Source: Rhizobium halophilum
Lineage (GTDB): Bacteria; Pseudomonadota; Alphaproteobacteria; Rhizobiales; Rhizobiaceae
Direction of reading: 5' to 3'
DNA length: 64,000 nt
Assembly (NCBI RefSeq): GCF_021648825.1
Contig: NZ_JAKJHS010000003.1
Location: 248,001-312,000 of the forward strand
The notes below the pieces were generated by a model that saw only the letters and a program-made list of their open reading frames with translations, was not told where the DNA came from and ran no database searches. Made by a program: the position numbers and the translations under genes. Position 1 is the stretch's first letter, and every line of letters begins with the position of its first letter. Shown here in pieces: positions 19,405-27,133 of this stretch.

Positions 19405-21000
19405 GTGAAACATAAACTTGTTCTGGCCGCAGCCTTGCTGTCGGCAACGTTCTTCGCAAGCGCGGCAAGCGCCAAGACCTTCGTGTATTGCTCTGAAGGT
19501 TCTCCGGAAGGTTTCGACCCTGGCATGTACACCGCCGGAACGACCTTCGACGCCTCGGCGCACCCGATCTACAGCCGCTTGATGGAGTTCAAGCCCGGCA
19601 CGACCGAAGCTGAGGCTGGTCTGGCCGAGAGCTATGAGGTCAACGAAGACGGCACCGTCTACACATTCAAGCTGCGTCCGGGCGTGAAGTTCCACACCAC
19701 GGAGTTCTTCACTCCTAGCCGCGAACTGAACGCAGACGATGTTGTGTTCTCGCTCGAACGCCAGATCAACGCCGAGCACCCGTGGAACCAGTACGTGGCG
19801 GGCACTTCTTGGGAATATGCCGCCGGTATGGGCTTCCCCGAGTTGATCAAGTCGATCGAGAAGGTCGATGACATGACCGTGAAGATCACGCTCAACCGGC
19901 CGGAAGCGCCTTTCCTGGCAAACCTCGCAATGCCGTTCGCTTCGATCGTATCGAAGGAATATGCTGACAAGCTCGAAGCCGAAGGCAAGAAGGAGCAACT
20001 CAACCAGATGCCCGTCGGCACCGGGCCGTTCTCCTTCGTCGGCTATCAGCAGGACGCGGTCATCCGCTACAAGAAGAACGCCGACTACTGGGGTGGCGCG
20101 CCGAAGATCGATGATCTGGTCTTCGCGATCACGACCGATGCAGCCGTTCGCTATCAGAAGCTGAAGGCAGGCGAGTGCCACCTGATGCCATTCCCGAACG
20201 CTGCCGATGTCGAGGCAATGCGTTCTGACGAGAGCCTGACGATCCTTGAGCAGGAAGGCCTCAACGTTGCCTACCTCGCCTACAATACGACCCAGGCTCC
20301 ATTCGACAAGGTCGAGGTTCGCAAGGCGCTCAACAAGGCGATCAACAAGCGAGCGATCGTTGATGCCGTGTTCCAGGGCATGGCAACGCCGGCCAAGAAC
20401 CCGATCCCGCCGACCATGTGGTCCTACAATGACGCCGTCGAGGAAGATGAGTACGATCTCGAGGCCGCAAAGAAGATGCTTCAGGACGCAGGCGTTGAGA
20501 ATCTGTCGATGAAGATCTGGGCAATGCCGGTTTCGCGCCCGTACATGCTCAATGCCCGTCGCGCTGCCGAAATCATCCAGGACGACTTCGCCAAGATTGG
20601 CGTCGACGTTGAAATCGTCTCCTATGAGTGGGCCGAATACCTCGACCGCTCGAAGGCAAAGGACCGCGACGGCGCTGTCATGCTCGGCTGGACCGGCGAC
20701 AACGGCGATCCGGACAACTTCCTCGACACACTGCTTGGCTGCAACGCCGTGGGCGGCAACAACCGCGCCCAGTGGTGCAACGAGGAGTTCAACGAGCTCG
20801 TGACGAAGGCAAAGACCATCTCCGACCAGGACGAGCGTGCGAAGCTCTACGAGCAGGCACAGGTCGTGTTTAAGCGTGAAGCTCCTTGGGCCACCATCGA
20901 CCACTCGCTGTCGATCGTTCCGATGCGCAAGGAAGTAACCGGCTTCGTGCAGAGCCCCCTTGGTGATTTCACGTTCGAGAACGTCGATATCGCCGAGTAA
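19405..21000 (+). CDS. dppA: Dipeptide ABC transporter, periplasmic binding protein DppA
   Basis: A 531-residue periplasmic solute-binding protein of family SBP_bac_5. A Sec signal peptide (MKHKLVLAAALLSATFF) has a probable cleavage after ASA at residue 23. The mature part begins KTFVYCSEGSPEGFDPG and contains ELNADDVVFS, NRPEAPFLANLAM and GWTGDNGDPDNF, which I recognise as close to E. coli DppA, so dipeptide specificity (possibly also haem or 5-aminolevulinate, as in E. coli) is likely. The start is GTG 19405 with GGGAGA upstream. It is the first gene of dppABCDF, and a hairpin separates it from dppB. Confidence 0.94.
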   Translation: MKHKLVLAAALLSATFFASAASAKTFVYCSEGSPEGFDPGMYTAGTTFDASAHPIYSRLMEFKPGTTEAEAGLAESYEVNEDGTVYTFKLRPGVKFHTTEFFTPSRELNADDVVFSLERQINAEHPWNQYVAGTSWEYAAGMGFPELIKSIEKVDDMTVKITLNRPEAPFLANLAMPFASIVSKEYADKLEAEGKKEQLNQMPVGTGPFSFVGYQQDAVIRYKKNADYWGGAPKIDDLVFAITTDAAVRYQKLKAGECHLMPFPNAADVEAMRSDESLTILEQEGLNVAYLAYNTTQAPFDKVEVRKALNKAINKRAIVDAVFQGMATPAKNPIPPTMWSYNDAVEEDEYDLEAAKKMLQDAGVENLSMKIWAMPVSRPYMLNARRAAEIIQDDFAKIGVDVEIVSYEWAEYLDRSKAKDRDGAVMLGWTGDNGDPDNFLDTLLGCNAVGGNNRAQWCNEEFNELVTKAKTISDQDERAKLYEQAQVVFKREAPWATIDHSLSIVPMRKEVTGFVQSPLGDFTFENVDIAE

Positions 21001-21021
21001 CGGCACCTGATCGATAAAATC

Positions 21022-21052
21022 TGCCGCGGGATACATTGCGTTTCCCGCGGCA
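21022..21052 (+). terminator. Intercistronic hairpin between dppA and dppB
   Basis: A perfect 10-bp stem, TGCCGCGGGA (21022-21031) with TCCCGCGGCA (21043-21052), and an 11-nt loop, followed by TTTGCTTTA. It is placed 22 bp after the dppA stop and 100 bp before dppB. Such hairpins after binding-protein genes usually attenuate read-through and protect the upstream mRNA, giving excess binding protein over permease. Confidence 0.7.
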
Positions 21053-21151
21053 TTTGCTTTATGAGCGCCAGAAAAAATGAAGTGAAACCACTTCAAGCGC
21101 CATGAGCGGGGTCCAAAACCTGCCTTGGCTCAAGGGACAAAAAGGTTTCCT

Positions 21152-22156
21152 ATGTTCGGCTTTCTCCTGCGGCGTTTCGCCGTTCTGATCCCGACCTTCA
21201 TCGGGGTCTCGATCATCGCTTTCTCGTTCATCCGGCTTCTGCCCGGAGATCCGGTCGCGCTGCTCTCGGGCGAGCGCGTCATGTCGCCCGAGCGTCATGC
21301 GCAGATCAGCGCGCAACTCGGCCTCGACCGCCCAGTGGTGATCCAGTATTTCGACTACCTTGGCGGTGTCGTGACCGGTGACTTCGGGTCGTCCATTGTC
21401 TCAAAGACACCGATCCTTGACCAGTTCCTGGCGCTTTTCCCAGCAACGGTGGAACTGTCGCTCTGTGCCATCATCCTCGCCGTCCTGATCGGCATCCCGG
21501 CGGGCGTAATCGCGGCGATCAAGCGTGGCTCGATCTTCGACCAGTCGCTGATGGGCATTGCCCTTGTCGGCTATTCGATGCCGATCTTCTGGTGGGGATT
21601 GCTGCTGATCATCCTGTTCTCCGGCATCCTCCAGTGGACACCGGTCTCCGGTCGAATTTCGCTGATGTTCTTCTTCCCGCCGGTCACGGGTTTCATGCTG
21701 ATCGACTCGCTTCTGTCCGGTCAGAAGGGCGCCTTCATGTCTGCGCTCAGCCACCTCGCGCTGCCGTCCATCGTTCTGGCCACGATCCCGCTCGCGGTGA
21801 TCGCCCGCCAGACGCGCTCGGCAATGCTTGAAGTGCTGTCGGAAGATTATGTCCGTACCGCTCGCGCCAAAGGCCTTTCGCCGTTCCGCGTCGTCGGCAT
21901 TCACGCGCTGCGCAACGCCATGATCCCGGTCATCACCACCATCGGTCTCCAGATCGGCGTAATGCTGGCAGGCGCCATCCTGACGGAGACGATCTTCTCC
22001 TGGCCGGGCATCGGCAAATGGATGGTCGACAGCGTCTTTAGGCGCGACTATCCGGTCATCCAGGGCGGCCTGCTGCTGATCGCGGCGATCATCATGTTCG
22101 TCAACCTCATCGTTGATCTGCTCTACGGCCTGATCAACCCGCGTATCCGGCACTAA
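21152..22156 (+). CDS. dppB: Dipeptide ABC transporter permease DppB
   Basis: A 334-residue inner-membrane permease of the DppB/OppB family. It has the family N-terminus (FLLRRFAVLIPTFIGVS), about six transmembrane helices, and the EAA coupling loop near EDYVRTARAKGLSPFRVV that docks on the ATPases. The motifs GYSMPIFWWG and LTETIFSWPGIG and the C-terminus LLYGLINPRIRH closely match E. coli DppB. The start is ATG 21152 with AAAGG 6-7 nt upstream; an upstream in-frame TTG at 21125 is rejected. It is followed after 12 bp by dppC. Confidence 0.95.
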   Translation: MFGFLLRRFAVLIPTFIGVSIIAFSFIRLLPGDPVALLSGERVMSPERHAQISAQLGLDRPVVIQYFDYLGGVVTGDFGSSIVSKTPILDQFLALFPATVELSLCAIILAVLIGIPAGVIAAIKRGSIFDQSLMGIALVGYSMPIFWWGLLLIILFSGILQWTPVSGRISLMFFFPPVTGFMLIDSLLSGQKGAFMSALSHLALPSIVLATIPLAVIARQTRSAMLEVLSEDYVRTARAKGLSPFRVVGIHALRNAMIPVITTIGLQIGVMLAGAILTETIFSWPGIGKWMVDSVFRRDYPVIQGGLLLIAAIIMFVNLIVDLLYGLINPRIRH

Positions 22157-22168
22157 GAGGATAATCCC

Positions 22169-23092
22169 ATGGCCGATACTATCACCGATATCGACAACTC
22201 CCCGGAAGCACTGTCGAGCGCAGCCCTGCGCCGCAAGATGCTCAAGGAGTTCTGGTTCTACTTCTCTGAAAACCGCGGCGCCGTCATCGGGCTCTATGTC
22301 TTCGTGGCACTGGTGCTGATCGCGATCTTCGCGCCGCTCGTCGCCCCGCATTCGCCGTTCGAGCAGTACCGCGATGCTATCCTTCTCCCGCCGGCATGGC
22401 TGGACGGCGGCAATGTCAGCTACCTCCTGGGCACAGATCCCGTCGGTCGAGACATCCTGTCCCGCCTCATCTATGGCGCCCAGTATTCGCTGTTCATCGG
22501 CGTCTTCGTCACCACGCTGTCGCTGACGAGCGGTATCCTCATCGGCGTCATCGCCGGCTACTACCGCGGCTGGCTCGACACCGCGATCATGCGCCTGATG
22601 GACATCATCCTGGCCTTCCCGTCGCTGCTCCTGGCGCTGGTGTTGGTTGCCATCCTCGGCCCCGGCCTGATCAATGGCATGATCGCCATCGCGCTTGTAC
22701 TGCAGCCGCACTTCGTGCGCCTGACCCGTGCTGCCGTCATGACGGAAAAGACCCGCGACTACGTCACGGCCTCCCGCCTTGCCGGCGCCGGGCCCTTTCG
22801 CCTGATGTTCCGCACGATCCTGCCGAACTGCACGGCACCGTTGATCGTGCAGGCGACGCTCTCCTTTTCGAACGCCATCCTCGACGCCGCGGCCCTCGGT
22901 TTCCTCGGTATGGGCGCTCAGCCGCCGGCTCCTGAATGGGGCACCATGCTCGCCGAAGCCCGCGAGTTCATCCTGCGCGCCTGGTGGGTCGTGACCTTCC
23001 CTGGTCTTGCGATCCTGATCACGGTTCTTGCCATCAACCTGATGGGTGACGGCCTGCGCGATGCGCTCGATCCGAAACTGAAGAGGTCCTGA
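22169..23092 (+). CDS. dppC: Dipeptide ABC transporter permease DppC
   Basis: A 307-residue inner-membrane permease partner of DppB. After a cytoplasmic N-terminus comes a first helix (AVIGLYVFVALVLIAIFAPL), then a periplasmic stretch with LLGTDPVGRDILSRLIYG, five further helices and the EAA loop near YVTASRLAGAGPFRLMF. GMGAQPPAPEWGTML and MGDGLRDALDPKL are standard DppC/OppC C-terminal motifs. A good AAGAGGA precedes the ATG. Only 2 bp separate its stop from dppD, so the two are translationally coupled. Confidence 0.95.
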   Translation: MADTITDIDNSPEALSSAALRRKMLKEFWFYFSENRGAVIGLYVFVALVLIAIFAPLVAPHSPFEQYRDAILLPPAWLDGGNVSYLLGTDPVGRDILSRLIYGAQYSLFIGVFVTTLSLTSGILIGVIAGYYRGWLDTAIMRLMDIILAFPSLLLALVLVAILGPGLINGMIAIALVLQPHFVRLTRAAVMTEKTRDYVTASRLAGAGPFRLMFRTILPNCTAPLIVQATLSFSNAILDAAALGFLGMGAQPPAPEWGTMLAEAREFILRAWWVVTFPGLAILITVLAINLMGDGLRDALDPKLKRS

Positions 23093-23094
23093 TT

Positions 23095-23949
23095 ATGGCG
23101 CTTCTGCAAATCGATAACCTCACCGTCGAATTCGAGACAGCTTCCGGCTGGTTTCGCGCCGTGGACGGCGTCTCCATGTCGGTCAATTCCGGCGAAGTGC
23201 TGGCGATCGTCGGCGAATCCGGCTCCGGCAAGTCGGTGGCCATGCTGGCCGTCATGGGCCTCCTGCCGTGGACCGCAAAGATCACCGCGGACCGCATGCT
23301 CTTTGAAGGTCGTGACATCCAGAACATCGGCGCGTCCGAACGGCGCAAGCTGATCGGCAAGGAAATCGCGATGATCTTCCAGGAGCCGATCGCGAGCCTC
23401 AACCCCTGCTTCACCGTCGGCTTCCAAATTGAGGAGGTGCTGCGTATCCACCTCGGGCTGGACAAGAAGGCACGGCGCGAGCGGGCGATCGAGCTGTTCA
23501 GACAGGTCGGTCTTCCCAATCCGGAAGAGCGGCTCAACCACTTCCCGCACCAGATGTCCGGCGGTCAGTGCCAGCGCGTGATGATCGCAATCGCTATCGC
23601 GTGTGACCCAAAACTTCTCATTGCGGACGAGCCGACAACGGCGCTGGACGTCACCATCCAGAAGCAGATCCTCGACCTCCTGATGTCGCTGCAAGCCAAG
23701 AATGGAATGGGCCTCATCATGATTACCCACGACATGGGCGTGGTGGCCGAGACTGCCGACCGGGTGGTCGTACAGTACAAGGGCAAGAAGATGGAAGAGG
23801 CCGACGTGCTTTCCCTCTTTGAGAACCCCAAGAGCAATTACACCAAGGCCCTGCTTGCGGCATTGCCAGAGAATGCGACTGGAGATCGCCTCACGACGGT
23901 CTCTCAGTATTTTGACGGCACGCACGAGCCTGCGGGAACAAGCGCATGA
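23095..23949 (+). CDS. dppD: Dipeptide ABC transporter ATPase DppD
   Basis: A 284-residue cytosolic ATPase of the peptide/nickel importer family. Walker A GESGSGKS is near residue 41, the Q-loop lies in [14 protein letters not shown], the signature is MSGGQCQR and Walker B is [12 protein letters not shown], followed by the H-loop ITHDMGVV. It is somewhat shorter than E. coli DppD (327) at the C-terminal end, where these proteins carry a cysteine-rich [4Fe-4S]-like oligopeptide-transporter tail; no such Cys cluster is visible here. It overlaps dppF by 4 bases (ATGA). Confidence 0.94.
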   Translation: MALLQIDNLTVEFETASGWFRAVDGVSMSVNSGEVLAIVGESGSGKSVAMLAVMGLLPWTAKITADRMLFEGRDIQNIGASERRKLIGKEIAMIFQEPIASLNPCFTVGFQIEEVLRIHLGLDKKARRERAIELFRQVGLPNPEERLNHFPHQMSGGQCQRVMIAIAIACDPKLLIADEPTTALDVTIQKQILDLLMSLQAKNGMGLIMITHDMGVVAETADRVVVQYKGKKMEEADVLSLFENPKSNYTKALLAALPENATGDRLTTVSQYFDGTHEPAGTSA

Positions 23950-24800
23950 CCGACATCAAGAAAAGCAACACCATGCTTGAAGTGCGCGACATCAAGCGCG
24001 ACTACGAGCTTCCCGGCGGGCTGTTCAAGCCGAAGAAGATCATCCATGCGGTCAAGGGCGTGTCCTTCTCGCTTGAACGCGGCAAGACGCTTGCCATCGT
24101 CGGCGAATCCGGCTGCGGCAAGTCGACCCTTGCTCGCATGCTTACTTTCATCGACGAGCCCACCTCCGGGGATCTCATCATTGATGGGGAGAAGACCGAC
24201 ACCCGTCCCGGTCATCTGACGCCCGAGATGCGCCAGAAGGTGCAGATCGTCTTCCAGAACCCCTATGGCTCGCTGAACCCACGCCAGAAGATCGGCGATG
24301 TCCTTGGCGAGCCCCTGCTGATCAACACCAAGTTCTCGGCCGCGGAACGCCGCGAGCGCGCCAACGAGATGCTGGTGAAGGTCGGGCTGGGCCCGGAGCA
24401 CTACAACCGCTATCCGCACATGTTCTCCGGCGGGCAGCGTCAGCGCATCGCGATCGCGCGCGCCCTGATGATGAACCCGAAGCTTCTGGTCCTGGACGAG
24501 CCGGTGTCTGCGCTCGACCTTTCGGTCCAGGCGCAGGTTCTTAACCTGCTCGCAGACCTGCAGGACGAGTTCGGCCTGACCTACGTGTTCATCAGCCACG
24601 ACCTTTCGGTCGTCCGATACATCGCCGACGAGGTCATGGTGATGTACTTCGGCGAGGCTGTGGAATACGGCACCCGCGATGAGGTCTTTTCCGACCCGAA
24701 GCACGAATACACGCGCACGCTTTTTGCGGCGACGCCACGGGCGGATGTTGAATCCATCCGGGCACGCGTGGCTCGCAAGAAGACTGCGAGCGCTGCTTGA
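23946..24800 (+). CDS. dppF: Dipeptide ABC transporter ATPase DppF
   Basis: A 284-residue second ATPase of the importer. It opens with the DppF-type region DYELPGGLFKPKK before the catalytic core, then Walker A GESGCGKST, signature FSGGQRQR, Walker B LLVLDEPVSALD and H-loop ISHDLSVV. Its start overlaps the end of dppD by 4 bases, ensuring equal synthesis of the heterodimeric ATPase. Like DppD it is short at the C-terminus compared with the E. coli protein. It is the last gene of the operon, with a strong hairpin beginning 8 bases after the stop. Confidence 0.94.
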   Translation: MTDIKKSNTMLEVRDIKRDYELPGGLFKPKKIIHAVKGVSFSLERGKTLAIVGESGCGKSTLARMLTFIDEPTSGDLIIDGEKTDTRPGHLTPEMRQKVQIVFQNPYGSLNPRQKIGDVLGEPLLINTKFSAAERRERANEMLVKVGLGPEHYNRYPHMFSGGQRQRIAIARALMMNPKLLVLDEPVSALDLSVQAQVLNLLADLQDEFGLTYVFISHDLSVVRYIADEVMVMYFGEAVEYGTRDEVFSDPKHEYTRTLFAATPRADVESIRARVARKKTASAA

Positions 24801-24807
24801 TAAATGA

Positions 24808-24841
24808 TTGCAAGCCGGCGACCGCTATCGCCGGCTTGCAA
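24808..24841. terminator. Bidirectional terminator between dppF and gamma-glutamyltransferase
   Basis: A perfect 14-bp stem, TTGCAAGCCGGCGA (24808-24821) with TCGCCGGCTTGCAA (24828-24841), around a 6-nt loop. It lies between two convergent genes, 8 bp after dppF and 28 bp from the end of the opposite gene, and can serve both. Confidence 0.85.
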
Positions 24842-24868
24842 GGCACCGGGTGATCGATCCCCCGGGGA

Positions 24869-26461
24869 TCAGATGCCGAGCGCCAAGCCGTCCTTGCGCG
24901 TATCGGAACCGCCAAGCAAAACACCCCTCTCCCAATCGATCCATATCGCCTGCGCGCCACCCATCGCCGACTCCGGCGTCCGCAGTTCGAAGCCGCGACG
25001 AACGAGTTCTTCGCCAATGCTTTCGCGCAGCCGCTCCTCGATATCCACCTGCTTCGTACCGGGCAGCGGAAAGAGCCGCGGCAGCTCGATCGCCGTCTGG
25101 AGATCGAGTCCGTAATCGAACACTTTCGACAGCAGATGGGCATGACCCATGGCCTGGTAATGTCCGCCCATCACGCCGAACGGCATCACTGCGCGACCAC
25201 CCTGTGTCACCATCCCCGGAATGATCGTGTGCATCGGCCGCTTGCCTGGTGCCAGTTCGTTCGGATGCCCTGCCTCGAGCGAGAAGCTCTGGCCGCGGTT
25301 GTGGAAGAGGACGCCGCTCTTCGGCGCCATGATGCCGCTGCCATAGGGCGAGAAGATCGAATTGATGAAGCTCACGGCATTCCGGTCTTCATCGACGACA
25401 CAGATATAGACCGTGTCCGTGTGCGCCTTCTCGTTAAACTGTGGGAGATCTTCAATGGCACGGTCGAGATCAATTTTTGCCGCTAGCTCCTTCGCAAGCC
25501 TATCCGACAGCAGGTAGTCGACGGGCACCTCTGCCTTGGCCGGATCCACAAGAAGCTGCTGCCGCGCAGCGTAGGCCAGCCTCGTCGCTTCGATCTCGAC
25601 GTGAAGACGGTTGACGTTGAGCGGATCTCCGGAGCCTGGAAAATGAGAAAGGATGTTGAGGATCATCAGGGCGATGATGCCCTGTCCGTTCGGCGGGCAT
25701 TCGTGAATATCATAGCCGCGGAAGCTGGTCTTGATGGTCTCGACATACTCCCCTTCGGCTGCCGCGAAATCGTCGAGCGAATGCATGCCTCCGGCTGCAC
25801 GAAGGCGCTCTACCATGTCCTCCGCCACCCAGCCCCGGTAAAAGCCGTCGCGCCCATCTCGGCCGATCGCCTCCAGCGTCTCTGCAAGGCGCGGCTGATG
25901 CTGGATGGCCCCAACCTTGGGCGCTTCACCGTCAACGAGAAAGGTGGCGCGTGTCGAAGCATCCCGTCCGACGGTCGCATGCTGTGCCGCCAGATCGTGC
26001 GCAACGCGCGGCGAGACGGGATAGCCGCCGCGTGCAAGCTCGATGGCCGGCGCAAGGACATCCGCCATGCTCAGCCGTCCGTGGTCGGCAACAAGGCGGG
26101 TCCAGGCATCGACAGCGCCGGGGACGGTCACCGCATGGGGTGACCATCGCTCGATCGCCGTCAGGCCTTGGGAGCGCAGCCGTTCCGCAGATGCCGCCGC
26201 CGGCGCGCGTCCGGAGCCGTTATATGCAACGATCTTGTCACTGCCCCCGATGGAGAGCAGGGCAAAGCAATCGCCGCCAACGCCGGTGGAGCCTGCTTCG
26301 ACCACGCACTGTACCGCGCAGGCCGCAACTGCGGCATCGATCGCATTGCCGCCCTGCCTGATGATATCAATGGCCGTCAATGTGGAAGCCGGATGAGACG
26401 TGGCGGCCATCCCTTTTCGGCCGACGGCGAGCGAACGGCCCGGCAGGGAAAAATCTCTCAT
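24869..26461 (-). CDS. Gamma-glutamyltransferase family protein (Ntn hydrolase)
   Basis: A 530-residue gamma-glutamyltransferase homologue, an autoprocessing enzyme that removes the gamma-glutamyl group from glutathione or gamma-glutamyl amides. The expected cleavage point is before Thr350 in HTDTVYICVVDEDRN, aligning with the TTH(Y/F)SVVD motif of E. coli GGT; NSIFSPYGSG, the nearby glycine-rich motifs and PFGVMGGHYQ follow as in the family. ATG 26461 is preferred because AGGAG lies 9 nt upstream of it but abuts the earlier ATG at 26470. There is no signal peptide, unlike periplasmic E. coli GGT, so a cytosolic enzyme acting on imported peptides is inferred. It is convergent with dppABCDF. 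Confidence 0.92.
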   Translation of the reverse strand: MRDFSLPGRSLAVGRKGMAATSHPASTLTAIDIIRQGGNAIDAAVAACAVQCVVEAGSTGVGGDCFALLSIGGSDKIVAYNGSGRAPAAASAERLRSQGLTAIERWSPHAVTVPGAVDAWTRLVADHGRLSMADVLAPAIELARGGYPVSPRVAHDLAAQHATVGRDASTRATFLVDGEAPKVGAIQHQPRLAETLEAIGRDGRDGFYRGWVAEDMVERLRAAGGMHSLDDFAAAEGEYVETIKTSFRGYDIHECPPNGQGIIALMILNILSHFPGSGDPLNVNRLHVEIEATRLAYAARQQLLVDPAKAEVPVDYLLSDRLAKELAAKIDLDRAIEDLPQFNEKAHTDTVYICVVDEDRNAVSFINSIFSPYGSGIMAPKSGVLFHNRGQSFSLEAGHPNELAPGKRPMHTIIPGMVTQGGRAVMPFGVMGGHYQAMGHAHLLSKVFDYGLDLQTAIELPRLFPLPGTKQVDIEERLRESIGEELVRRGFELRTPESAMGGAQAIWIDWERGVLLGGSDTRKDGLALGI

Positions 26462-26523
26462 TGTCGTCATCTCCTGAGGGAAGCGCTGGGCGGGACCCGC
26501 GCAATCTGTGACGCCAGAGACTG

Positions 26524-26565
26524 GGGGTCAATGGTGGAGGCGCCATCTCTGCATCCGTTGACCCC
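26524..26565. repeat. Inverted repeat upstream of the gamma-glutamyltransferase gene
   Basis: GGGGTCAA (26524-26531) and TTGACCCC (26558-26565) form a perfect 8-bp dyad with 26 bases between, about 60-105 bp upstream of the GGT start. The spacer contains GGCGCC, itself palindromic. It could be an operator or a leader hairpin; no regulator can be assigned. Confidence 0.35.
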
Positions 26566-26639
26566 TGAGGCGCTCTCCAGTAGAACGCGCCATTCGGCCT
26601 TGACACGATCAGGGCTTAGATGCTCCGGAGTTGCAACGG

Positions 26640-27047
26640 ATGGCGATTTTTCCGCCGACATTGCGGATAACCGCCGAAAACAGGAGGCTGAGCCCCGCCT
26701 TCCTGCCATGGCTTGCGCTCGGCCTGTTTTTTGCCGCGTTCTTAGGCGTGATTACCGATGCGACGCGGGACACCGCACTGAAGATCGGCGCTCTGGCCGC
26801 CGAAAACAGTTCGGACGTGCCTCACCTGTCCAAGCGCGAACCGGTGCGCTTCCTGACTCCGGACATCCGTCGCGATGGCACGGCCTCGACCGCCTGGTCC
26901 GGCGGAAAAAGCTTCATGCCAGCCATGGGCGCTGTCGCCGCTATCGTCTTCAGCTCGGCTGTGTGCTTCGACGGACCCCGAAACGCCAGTCCTGCCGGCT
27001 CCCTGGCCCTCGCCTACCGTTCGAGAGCACCGCCGCTGGCCGCCTGA
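26640..27047 (+). CDS. Hypothetical membrane-anchored protein upstream of secDF
   Basis: A possible 135-residue protein I do not recognise. After about 20 residues it has one hydrophobic helix (AFLPWLALGLFFAAFLGVI), then a polar region, then a weaker hydrophobic stretch (MPAMGAVAAIVFSSAV) and a basic tail. GGAG lies 10 nt upstream of the ATG at 26640. It points in the same direction as secDF, 86 bp upstream. It fills most of an otherwise empty 0.66-kb gap, which favours a real gene, but there is no family match and codon evidence is only moderate. Confidence 0.45.
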   Translation: MAIFPPTLRITAENRRLSPAFLPWLALGLFFAAFLGVITDATRDTALKIGALAAENSSDVPHLSKREPVRFLTPDIRRDGTASTAWSGGKSFMPAMGAVAAIVFSSAVCFDGPRNASPAGSLALAYRSRAPPLAA

Positions 27048-27133
27048 GAACAGGACGCCTTGCCGTCCGCAGCGCCAACAACTTAGTGCCCCGGCCCGGT
27101 CAACGTGCCGCTTGGCTCAGCAGGAACAGTCAT

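Noticed and set aside
19387-21096. A 569-codon minus-strand open frame opposite dppA.
   Set aside because: DppA is confidently identified on the other strand. The antisense frame is a by-product of third-position GC bias and has no recognisable domain.
21401-22711. A 436-codon minus-strand frame opposite dppB/dppC, very rich in Asp, Arg and Gln.
   Set aside because: It is the complement of two membrane-protein genes. The odd charged composition is the expected reverse reading of hydrophobic codons.
26168-27133. Upstream open extension of the SecDF frame (322 extra residues).
   Set aside because: Sequence before ATG 27134 is Arg/Ala/Cys-rich, overlaps the GGT gene on the opposite strand and has no SecD similarity; a ribosome site marks 27134.
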